Below, in pieces: positions 45,092 through 55,678 of a DNA stretch of 64,000 nt. Position 1 is the stretch's first letter, and each line of letters starts with the position of its first letter. Below the pieces are notes generated by a model, which was given only the letters and a program-made list of their open reading frames with translations, was not told the origin of the DNA and ran no database searches. A program made the position numbers and the translations under genes. The stretch comes from Xestospongia muta (taxonomy: Eukaryota > Porifera > Demospongiae > Haplosclerida > Petrosiidae), in contig OY848917.1 of NCBI GenBank assembly GCA_963693285.1, positions 6,644,118 to 6,708,117 of the forward strand. The letters run 5' to 3'.

Positions 45092-48000
45092 TCAATCTTC
45101 ATACTGTAAACGGTCATCATCTCTTAGTGGTGGCATCAGATCATTTTGTGATCTAGATCTAGCACTACTCTTTACAATTACATTCTTGATTCTCTTGCAG
45201 TTACCATTAGTAAAAAGACATCGCACACACTTCCTGATACAACGAAAATGACTCATTGATAAATAACTATGATATAAAAGAATGACAAAAAAGTGACAAA
45301 GCTGAGAACAATTGTAATTGTTGTTGTTAAAGTAGTAGTAGTCTCTGATGAGCTGTAGGCAGAATTCATAAGAATATTGAAGAAAAGAAGTACCATAAAC
45401 TGAGAATATTGAACAAAAGAAGTACCATAAACCACAAGTCCAATATATTTATGATCACACTTTTAAATGGTAAGAACAAACCTTCTGCCAAAGTAAATGA
45501 CCCCAATATAATAAGTGACAGTACAAGCTGTAGAGTCATGTTACTACCTTGAAGAACAACATTTACAATGTAGACAAGAGACATAACTATTAACCTTAAA
45601 CCAAACCAGTATCTTAAATTTTCTTTGTAAGGTCCATGTATAGCATCAATAAATGGACAAAAGTACTTGGAAATAAAACGACTTCTTAACATCTTAACTC
45701 CAAATAATCCTACCAGAGTAAAAAGTACAACGAAACATGACAGCACTGCTATACTAACACATAGTAGAACAATGTGGAAAGGGCTTTGACAGTAGAGAGC
45801 ACTGCCATCTCTAAACCAAACCAGTAATTTACCAGAACTACTTATGCTATTGTAATGAATGTGTGCTGGTGTGAGAACTATCAATGAGATGGATAACAGA
45901 TCTGAGTAGGAGATGTACATTGATGTTACTAGTACTTGTACAGAGGACCCAACGATGAGGTTAGCAATCCTGATAGAACATTGACTTAAGAGAACAATGA
46001 CAGCAACTATTAGCCAAAAGTAAATTGGAAAAAAGTACAATATACCAATCTTGCCAAGCTCATTAAGATCGCTTGTTATACAAACAGGTACATTCCATTG
46101 ATATTTAATGGAAGTAAGTAAATACACTATAAATTGCATAGTTTTATGTTTTAAAGCTACATCATAAGATGGTATAGTATATGGCTACATAATATTTAGC
46201 CAAAATGTAAAGCCTCCAAGTGTATCCAAGTCTATTGTCAATCTCAAAATAAACAACACTAATACATACACTATACCACCTAGTATACCAAATAATATAG
46301 CAAGTGCAGAATGTAGTGTAATAGAACATTTGGAACAGTCATTACTTCCTAAGACATTACTGTAGCCATTCTTACATTGACCACACAACCATCCCATACG
46401 ATTCCCCCTACACATAATGTCAGGCTGTGTTATATTAATAATTGTACTTTGTAGACAGTATCCAGGAGGACAGTGTTCAGTGTAACCAATAAAGCTTCCA
46501 TTATCCACAACTCCCAGCCATGATTGTGGTGGAATGTTAACAGATGTAGTATCAATGTTACATTGTGTAATAGCTAACCCTTTTAGAAATACACTGCATA
46601 CACATGCTTTGACCTCACTATTATATACAAATTGTAAACAGTTTGAATTTTTTGCTTAGCAGGTAACTCATATGTGATGTAAGCTTTTTCATATCGACTA
46701 TTATAAAACTTTTTTCCAGCTTTGGTCAACCTTGTAAAAATTTAAGCATAAGTTGGATTTTCATTCAGATCATTTGCTCTTAAACCAATTGTTATTGTTT
46801 CACCAGGACACACTTTGATTGGGTGATTGACACTTGTGCCATTGATACTGCAAAGTTGAGTACTCACTGCTATTGAAGATATCTCTCTGACCTGATTGTC
46901 TCCAATAAAGTGAAATACCTTGTTAAATAAGTCACTAAAGTTAATATTTGTTAGATACAACTGTTGACAGTCAGACAATGGAGAAACATAGATAGAGTTC
47001 CCAGCTAGATTGGCAGTATTTTTGTGAAAAATGATGTTTGAATAGGAAATGTTCTGACTTACTATTTGAATAGCACAAAGTGGATTGGTGAAAGGAAGAT
47101 TTCTATCCATTGTGAGTAAATTGCACCACCATAAAAAGAAGCATGATTGTTAACAAAAGATACATTAGTTGATTCATGAATAAAGAGATGTGACGATGAA
47201 TCAAGACGAATAGCAGCTCCATGACTACCTTTGTTGTCATGGAATCTTGCTGTACCATTCAAATGTATATCACTGTTGTATGCTTGTATTACTGATCCTG
47301 TCATTTCACAGAAATAATTTATTCCATTAATATAAACAGATGCTGTGTTGACAAAAATCAATTTACCGGTATTCAATGTTGTCTCAATTGCCGTAAAAAA
47401 TGCTTGTTTTAAAGTTACAGATTCTAAAATGAATTGAACATTTTTGTGACCTTTAGTTGTTTCTGAGAATATAAATGGATTACGAATACTAACTTTTGAA
47501 TGTATTTAAAATTAGATATACAAATTGTGATATTACTGATCACATCAGAAGCGGTAATAACATGAAAAGCAGAATTATTTTTTAGGATTGATTTAGAGGA
47601 AAAACCTAATTCATTATCTGTGTAATGTATATAATGTCTGTCATACATAGTACTATCAGAAATTGTTCCATGGTACATTGAGTGTATGGTCATTACTAGA
47701 CTTCACTTTAGTTACCATAATACCGATTCCAAAAAAGGCCTGTTTACCACTACTCATTACATTGTGGTTAAATTCAGAGTTTTTAATTACAATAGAAGTC
47801 TTTCCAACTGGTGCATCACTAAAGATAAATGCTATACCATCAAAGACACCACCTGAAATGCCATCCCCATAGAGTTTTGTCAAACAAACATCTGCACTGT
47901 AGTTCCCTTGACTAAATATTATTGTCAAACCAGCTGCAAATGCACTAATTGCTTTAGGCTTTATAGTATAGACTTTTGCTGCATTTGACACTTCATTATA

Positions 48001-48707
48001 TGGTACAAAGTTGAAATTCCAATGCATAACAATCTTGTTTAAAAGTATATGTGTTTCCAACAACTCAATGCTGTTGTTCAAGTTACTAAAATATATTACA
48101 AGACCTGATCCACTTTGTGGTGAATTACTACTAACCATAGAGGAACTACTGACAATAACGTTGGTAAGATTTACTTTGTTGTTAGGATTGATTAAAAGAA
48201 CAGCAAAGCCATAATAATTGATAACAGTCATTCTAAACAACATGATATTAGAGGAGTAACTGATAAGCAATGTCATTAACTGACCCTCAACAAAGTAGAA
48301 AGTTGTATCATTAGGATAGAGAGTGTTAGTTTGATTTGATTAGAAGATGGCATAGGTCCCCCACAATGTGTTATGTGTATATTATCAATGAATAATCCAC
48401 TAACATTATAGAAACCAAAGCCAACAGATCCAGTATTTTGTTGTCTACAAGTAATGTTTGCAGGGGATTTTGATGTGCTACTTAAAGTGATATTTGATGT
48501 GTTACTAACCAGACAAAAAGACTTTGATGACAGGATGTGTTTCACATCAGAGGAGAGGAGTAGCTGAGTGTTTGGTAAAAGATAAGGTTCAACACCACAA
48601 AAGAATTTGTTCAGATCATCAGATTTGTTTAACAATTGAGTATAAGACAAAGTTGATGGTAGAGAGGACATCAATATTAGCAAACACAGCATAGGAACCA
48701 TGTCCAT
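45092..48707 (-). pseudogene. Type II family copy E, full length but multiply broken
   Basis: Begins MDMVPMLCLLILMSSLP (48707) and keeps every region to the acidic C-terminal tail. Lesions from 5' to 3': a 5-bp ttgat duplication near 48330, frameshifts near 47670, 47500 and 47090, a TAA at 46742-46744 identical in place to that of 24774-24776, a deletion of over 100 bp near 46630, a Trp-to-TAG at 46185-46187, and a 32-bp tandem duplication at about 45372-45435 in the eighth hydrophobic segment. The preserved pieces still show WLCGQCKNGYS and the membrane core. Confidence 0.88.
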
Positions 48708-50857
48708 TCTTTAAAAGGATATCTGTATTTAGCAACTAAATATCAGCTTGTATACTGACTGGTTATGTTGCACTTTCAACTACTTTTATAGTATTATGTG
48801 CTAGATCATCCCGTCATCATGTAATAATGTTTTGTAAATAAACTCTAATTTTGTTTGTATGAAAACAATAAAAATTATTTTCAATCACTGTCATCATTTT
48901 GACTTCTGCACAGTACGTTGTATATTTATTAATGCTAATTGACTTTATTGGTCACACTTAAATAAACTTGACTATCATCTCAAGAGCAATCATTGTAGAT
49001 CAAAAAACAAATTATATATATATATATATATATATACATATATATATAAGTTTGTATATATTTGGAAGAACATGGTAGAATAAAAGTATAAGACTACATA
49101 TGCATAAGGATTCGACTTTTTAAACCTATATACTAATACTGATTAAGATGTAGACCTATAGTATTGTTAACACAGGTTGTGTAAGTGTAATATTGTACAT
49201 GTAGAAATGTTATTGGTGCATGGAAAATGTTTATATTTATTATAATAATTATTGTATATGACACTACCATCCTGTAAAGGTAATTTATCAGTCACAATTG
49301 TCACTGCATCACCAATACACAATTACACATATCACCTTTATTTATAGTGGTACAACATTTACATGGTTATTTAATAGTTTCTTAGTAATTTTATTGCTAA
49401 AATTAAAATGATACATGGCTAATTTTTATTATATTGCCACCAACCTTGTATTTACTTGTCATATTACCTATCAATATATGATCAGTTATAAACATGTTTG
49501 TTTTTGTCTGCTCAATGTACTGTATACTTATTTACATTATCAAATGATCTAAATTAACTTAAGTGGTCATACTGAAATAAGTGTGACTATCATCTATAGA
49601 GTAAACATTGTAAGTTGAAAACATATTATGTACATATACAAGGCAACACATACTTAAGAAGAACACGGTAGAATAACACTCTAGCTCTAACATAAATTAT
49701 GCTCTATATTTGGATGAGTGTACTATCTTAAACAGATAATATAACCAAAGGGACTAACAGAAGAGTCAATATTGTACAATAACAAAACAATATACAAGGT
49801 AATGTGTTTGTCTTCACTGATGGCATATTGTTTGATAAATGGTTCACATTACATGTTAGCATATGAATAATGATCTATCACTTTGTCTGATACTTTGACA
49901 TTGACACATATTTTTCATAAAATCCAAGATTTTGGTGTCAACATATTGCTACACTGTGCAAAACATTATCATAAGATTACTTGTATAGTAGATATACAGG
50001 CCTTAATTAAAGTGCATTTATCAAATATACAAGTATAAGACAATTGTGTATACCTTATTACTTTTCTGTAGGACCACATATTGAAATGTTATCTATACAA
50101 TGACACCAGACTCCCTGTTATGAAGCAATAAGTTGTAATTGGTGTTTGACTTAGTCCTTCAGTCTGTGATATTGAGTTGAGGCTTGAAGATTGCTCTGAT
50201 ATAGGGCATGCATGCAACCAATTAAATCATGTCTTTCTAAATGAGATAAACAACCTGATGTATATGAGATATCTCATCTCTGAATATTGAAAGAAGATAA
50301 GGTTACCACATTAGAAGTGGTATTATGTATGGAATTAGATACTCTGGTGATGAACTTGTAACAGGACTCAGGATATTAACCCCTCAGTAGATTTGTATAT
50401 CTCTTTAAGTGAATCTACCTTTCATTTTTTTGTCTTGCATGCAGAGTATACCACACAGTCCTATAACCATTTTAGGCCATGTCTTATGTATTGTTGTATT
50501 TTCACTTGCTTGATTTCATTCTATGTATTCAACAGTATAAAATGATTAACGAGATTAAAGTGGATCCATTTCTGTCAACACAATTTTTTATAACTTCCTT
50601 AGCTGTCTTCTGGCATATTGTATTCTTTCTGCTGCCTGTTGTGTGCTTGAAACTGTAGTATTTACTCAAAACACATTTTGTATTTATGCAGTTTTTTCAA
50701 ATTGATTATGAAGAGTTACATTTGATTTTAGTCTTGTTTTTAAAATTTTTTAATTACTATTTTTTCATTATTTTTACATGTATCTATACGTGTTCATATA
50801 TAAACATTGTCATAACAATTAATCCCTTCTTTATCTCTCTATTATATGTCTTCTTTA
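48708..50857. other. Type II upstream flank / unit spacer (unit D)
   Basis: Colinear with 26661-28603 and 61737-63668. Contains the retrotransposon-free paralogous site at about 50650-50675 and a (TA)n tract at 49013-49048. No gene. Confidence 0.75.
49013..49048. repeat. (TA)n microsatellite
   Basis: TA run interrupted by one C. Paralogue of 26965-26998. Confidence 0.9.
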
Positions 50858-51284
50858 GTTGTTATTCAAAAAGCTGGAGAGTTACTTTTTTTGTGCAACA
50901 ATGAACTAGCCCTTTGTTTCTCATATCCTGAGTTTGTCACCCTCACTGATCTAGACACTCAACAATCCTATCTTGTAAAGTAGGTTTAATGTGTTTGTTG
51001 GCTCAGTAGACAGGAATAACACAGCTATAGAGATACACAATAGCTTATTTGTTTATTATGGTAACAACGACCATGCCAATTTATCAGAGTTCTTGAAACT
51101 GCAACTAATTTACATAGCTGGAGTTGATATAGTTGGTCCTTTCTTCTCCCTCAGTTCTGATAGTGAAATGAATGTATCAGGAGTGTTTTTTAACTTCTCA
51201 TTTAAATGGTGTCTAACCCAGAAACTGGACCAGTTTAATATTACCTGTACACAAACGTATATTAACAATGGCTACTGTAATTGA
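50858..51284 (+). pseudogene. Conserved coding-like segments of an unrecognised gene (copy in unit D)
   Basis: Reads VVIQKAGELLFLCNN and ELALCFSYPEFVTLTDL after ctttag, then in another frame FNVFVGSVDRNNTAIEI through SGVFFNFSFKW and ends NITCTQTYINNGYCN-stop at 51284. This copy lacks the roughly 100 bp holding the donor-like site of the C copy, so the two pieces now abut out of frame. It shows the uninterrupted 3' end that is split by an insertion in unit C. Two NxT/S sites and paired cysteines suggest an extracellular protein. Family unknown. Confidence 0.35.
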
Positions 51285-51952
51285 CCTCTTTCTTGTATTT
51301 TAAGCTACAATTTGTTTTATGATACACTAAAGGATAACATGGAATATGTCCCAGAATTTCTAATAGCTAAAATATTTAATCCCAACACGTCTAATCCCAT
51401 AATGTTGAAAGTGAGAAAATGACACTATCAAATATCTTAGATGTCTAGAACTTGTTGGCACAGTAACAGAACTATGTATGGATTAGACAAAGCATAGACT
51501 AACTCTTTCCTCAGACAACTCTTAGACAAGGGCAGGGTAGGTGTGGAGGGACAGAAAAGAGACACTCATTAGAAACATCAGCATGACTACATACCATTCT
51601 GTACTAGAATGTTTGTTTATTTTTCTTGTGATAGACTAATTCTAAATTTATTCTTCCTACTTTTCTTTGTTAAGAAATTACTTCAATATTAGTCAGTTCT
51701 TATTATTGAAATCAGTTGTTTATTTTGTGTCGTAAGAAGACAGAAACCTATTTTACATTACATTCCTGATTGTTATATAAACATGTCAATAGTTACATAC
51801 AATTGTTAGCAGTTAAATCAATTTGCTACAATTAATTTATTAAAAAAACAAAAAGGTTCTGCCTGTTTATCTACTGATTAATACTTACACAATTATTATA
51901 TATTGTAAGAAAATACAATATAATGATATTCAATCATTTGAACACTTTATTA
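51285..51952. other. Downstream spacer of copy D
   Basis: Matches 35200-35833. Possible minus-strand AATAAA at 51836-51841. Confidence 0.6.
51836..51841 (-). promoter_or_regulatory. Possible poly(A) signal of copy D
   Basis: AATAAA on the minus strand about 112 bp beyond the stop, conserved below copy B. Confidence 0.3.
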
Positions 51953-54900
51953 TCAATCTTCATACTGTAAATGGTCATCATCTCTTAGTGGTGGCATCAG
52001 ATCATTTTGTGATCTAGATCTAGCACTACTCATTACAATTATTTTCTTGATCCTCTTGCAGTTACCATTAGTAAAAAGACATCGCACACACTTCCTGATA
52101 CAACGAAAATGACTCATTGATAAATAACTATGATATAAAAGAATGACAAAAAAAGTGACAAAGCTGAGAACAATTGTAATTGTTGTTGTTAAAGTAGTAG
52201 TACTCTCTGATGAGCTGTAGGCAGAATTCATAAGAATATTGAACAAAAGAAGTACCATAAACCACACGTCCAATATATTTATGATCCAACTCTTAAATGG
52301 CAAGAATACACCTTCTGCTAAAGTAAATGAGCCCAATATAATAAGTGATAGTACAAGCTGTAGAGTCATATTGCTACCTTGAAGAACAACATTTACAATG
52401 TAGACAAGAGACATAATTATTAACCTTAAACCAAACCAGTATCTTAAATTTTCTTTGTAAGGTCCATGAATAGCATCAATAAATGGACGAAAGTATTTGG
52501 AAATAAAACGACTTCTTAACATCTTAACTCCAAACAATCCTACCAGAGTAAAAGGTACAATGAAAAAGGATAGCACTGCAATACTAACACATAGTAGAAC
52601 AATGTGGAAAGGGTTATGACCATAGAGGACACCGCCGTCTCTAAACCAAACCAGTAACTTACCAGAACTATTAGTGCTATTATAATAAATGTGTGCTGGT
52701 GTGAGAACTATCAATGAGATGGATAACAGATCTGAGTAGGAGATGTACATCAAGGTTACTAGAACTTGTACAGAGGATCCAACAATAAGGTTAGTAATCC
52801 TGGTTGAACATTGACTTAAGAGAACAATGAGAGCAACTATTAGCCAAAAGTAAATTGGAAAAAAGTACAATATACTAATCTTGCCAAGCTCATTAAGATC
52901 ACTTGTTATACAAACAGGTATATTCCATTGATATTTGATGGAAGTAAGCAAATACACTATAAATTTCATACCTTCATGTTTTAAAGCCACATCATAAGAT
53001 GGTATAGCATATGGCCATATAATATTTAGCCAAAATATAAAGCCTCCAAGTGTACCCAAGTCAATTGTCAATCTCAAAATAAACAACACTAATACATACA
53101 CTATACCACCTAGTATACCCAATGATATAGCAAGTGCAGAATGTAGTGTATTAGAACACTTGTAACAGTCATTACTTCCTAAGACATTACTGTAGCCATT
53201 CTTACATCGACCACACAACCATCCCATACGATTCCCTCTACACATAATGTCAGGCTGTGTTATATTAATGACTGTAGTTTGTAGACAGTATCCAGGAGGA
53301 CAGTGTTCAGTGTAACCAATAAACCTTCCATTATCCACAACTCCCAGCCATGATTGTGGTGGAATGTTAACAGATGTAGTATCAATGTTACATTGTGTAA
53401 TAGCTAACCCTTTTAGAAATACACTACACACACATGCTTTGGCCTCACTATTATATAGAAATCCTAAAGGGCATGTCAGTTGTAGAAGTTTAACTGAAGC
53501 TGTAGGAATATATCCTAAAACCTCGAAATATAACTCCAATTGAACACTTGTATTCGGAGACAATATTGTAAAATTCAATGGAGTGCAACCGTTACTGTAA
53601 ACTGTTTGTATTTTTTGTTTAGTAGATAACTCATATATGATGAAAGCCTTTTCATAATGATTCAGATACAACTTTTTTCCAGCTTTGGTCAACCTTGTGA
53701 AAATTTGAGCATAGGTTGGATTTCTATTTAGATCATTTGCTCTTAAACCAATTGTTATTGTTTCACCAGGATACACTTTGATTGGGTGATTGACACTTGT
53801 GCCATTGATACTACAAAGTTTTGTACTCACTGCTACTGAAGATATCTCTCTGACCTGATTGTTTCCAATAAAGTGAAATACCTTGTTAAATAAGTCACTA
53901 GAGTTAATATTTGTTAGGTACAACTGTTGACAATCATACAATGGAGAAACATAGATAGAGTTACCTGCCAGTGTGGCAGTGTTATTATTAAAAAACAAAG
54001 TGATGTTTGATTGGGAAATGTTCTGACTTACTATTTGAATAGCACATAGTGGATTTGTGAAAGGAAGATTTCTATCCATACGTGAGTAAATTGCACCACC
54101 ATAAAAAGAAGCATGATTGTTAACAAAAGATGCATTAGTTGATTCATGAATAAAAAGATATGATGATGAATCAAGTCGAATGGCAGCTCCATGACTAGCG
54201 TTGTTGTCATGGAATCTTGCTGAACCATTCAAATGTATATCACTGTTGTATGCTTGTATTACTGAACCTGTCATTTCGCTGAAGTCATTTATTCCATTGA
54301 TATAAACAGATGCTGTGTTGACAAAAACCAATTTGCCAGTATTCAGTGTTGTCTCGATTGCAGTAAAAAATGCTTGTTTTAAAGTTACAGATTCTAAAAT
54401 GAATTGAACGTTTTTCTGTCCTTTAGTTGTTTCTGAGAATATAAATGGACTACGAACCCCAGTATAACTTTGAACGTATATAAAATTAGATATACGAATT
54501 GTGATGTTACTGATCACATTAGAAGCGGTAATAACATGAAAAGCAGAGTGATTGTATAGATTTAATTTAGAGGAAAAACTGAATTCATTGTGCGAGAAAT
54601 ATGTATTATGGTAATCATGTATAATACTATCTGAAACTGTTATTATGTTCCATGGTTCATTGGGTGTATGGTCATTACTAGACTTCACTTTAGTTACCAT
54701 AATACCAATTCCAAAAAAGGCCTGTTTACCACTACTTACTACATTGTGGTCAAATTCGGAGTTTTTAATTACAATAGAAGTCCTTCCAACTGGTGCATCA
54801 CTAAAGATAAATGCTATACCATCAAAGACACCACCTGAAATGCCATCCCCATGAAAATTTGTCAAACAAACATCAGCACTGTAGTTCCCTTGACTAAATA

Positions 54901-55678
54901 TTACTGTCAAACCAGCTGCAAATGAACTAATTGTTTTAGGCTTTATAGTATAGACTTTTGCTGCATTTGACACTTCATTATATGGTACAAAGTTGAAATT
55001 CCAATGCATAACAATCTTGTTTAAAAGTATATGTGTTTCCAACAACTCAATGCTGTTGTTCAAGTTACTAAAATATATTACAAGACCTGATCCACTTTGT
55101 GGTGAATTACTACTAACCATAGAGGAACTTTTGACAATAACGTTGGTAAGATTTACATTGTTGTTAGGGTTGATTAAAAGAATGGCAAAACCATAATAAT
55201 TGATAACAGTCATTCTAAACAACATGATATTGGAGGAGTAACTGATAAGCAATGAGACTAACTGACCCTCAACAAAGTAGAAAGTTGTATCATTAGGATA
55301 GAGAGTGTTAGTTTGATTGGGAGATGGCATAGGTCCCCCACAATGTGTTATGTGTATATTATCAATGGATAATCCACTAACATTATAGAAACCAAAGCCA
55401 ACAGATCCAGTATTTTGTTGTCTACAAGTAATGTTTGCAGGAGATTCTGATGTGCTACTTAAAGTAATATTTGATGTGTTACTAACCAGACAAAAAGACT
55501 TTGATGACAGGATGTGTTTTACATCAGAGGAGAGGATTAGCTGAGTGTTTGGTAGAAGAGGATGATCTTGATCACAGAGGTATTTATTTAGATCACCAGG
55601 TTCTTTTAGTAAATGAATATGAGATAGACTTATTGTTGAACAAGACAATAGTATAAGAAACCACAGCATAGGAACCAT
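51953..55678 (-). CDS. Intact type I beta-helix / multi-span membrane protein, copy D
   Basis: Single exon of 1241 codons, the same length as copy C with no net indel. Differences are scattered substitutions in both ectodomain and membrane part (for example YFSHNEFSFSSKL is shared, while CGRCKNGYS replaces CGQCKNGYS). Layout is as in C: signal peptide (MVPMLWFLILLSCS), N-glycosylated beta-helix-like ectodomain with GGAI motif, Cys-rich juxtamembrane block, about nine hydrophobic segments, then a basic/Cys tail ending RDDDHLQYED. The 2.8-3.2 kb upstream and several hundred bp downstream are also conserved with C, so promoter and terminator were copied too and both genes are plausibly expressed. 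Confidence 0.9.
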   Translation of the reverse strand: MVPMLWFLILLSCSTISLSHIHLLKEPGDLNKYLCDQDHPLLPNTQLILSSDVKHILSSKSFCLVSNTSNITLSSTSESPANITCRQQNTGSVGFGFYNVSGLSIDNIHITHCGGPMPSPNQTNTLYPNDTTFYFVEGQLVSLLISYSSNIMLFRMTVINYYGFAILLINPNNNVNLTNVIVKSSSMVSSNSPQSGSGLVIYFSNLNNSIELLETHILLNKIVMHWNFNFVPYNEVSNAAKVYTIKPKTISSFAAGLTVIFSQGNYSADVCLTNFHGDGISGGVFDGIAFIFSDAPVGRTSIVIKNSEFDHNVVSSGKQAFFGIGIMVTKVKSSNDHTPNEPWNIITVSDSIIHDYHNTYFSHNEFSFSSKLNLYNHSAFHVITASNVISNITIRISNFIYVQSYTGVRSPFIFSETTKGQKNVQFILESVTLKQAFFTAIETTLNTGKLVFVNTASVYINGINDFSEMTGSVIQAYNSDIHLNGSARFHDNNASHGAAIRLDSSSYLFIHESTNASFVNNHASFYGGAIYSRMDRNLPFTNPLCAIQIVSQNISQSNITLFFNNNTATLAGNSIYVSPLYDCQQLYLTNINSSDLFNKVFHFIGNNQVREISSVAVSTKLCSINGTSVNHPIKVYPGETITIGLRANDLNRNPTYAQIFTRLTKAGKKLYLNHYEKAFIIYELSTKQKIQTVYSNGCTPLNFTILSPNTSVQLELYFEVLGYIPTASVKLLQLTCPLGFLYNSEAKACVCSVFLKGLAITQCNIDTTSVNIPPQSWLGVVDNGRFIGYTEHCPPGYCLQTTVINITQPDIMCRGNRMGWLCGRCKNGYSNVLGSNDCYKCSNTLHSALAISLGILGGIVYVLVLFILRLTIDLGTLGGFIFWLNIIWPYAIPSYDVALKHEGMKFIVYLLTSIKYQWNIPVCITSDLNELGKISILYFFPIYFWLIVALIVLLSQCSTRITNLIVGSSVQVLVTLMYISYSDLLSISLIVLTPAHIYYNSTNSSGKLLVWFRDGGVLYGHNPFHIVLLCVSIAVLSFFIVPFTLVGLFGVKMLRSRFISKYFRPFIDAIHGPYKENLRYWFGLRLIIMSLVYIVNVVLQGSNMTLQLVLSLIILGSFTLAEGVFLPFKSWIINILDVWFMVLLLFNILMNSAYSSSESTTTLTTTITIVLSFVTFFVILLYHSYLSMSHFRCIRKCVRCLFTNGNCKRIKKIIVMSSARSRSQNDLMPPLRDDDHLQYED

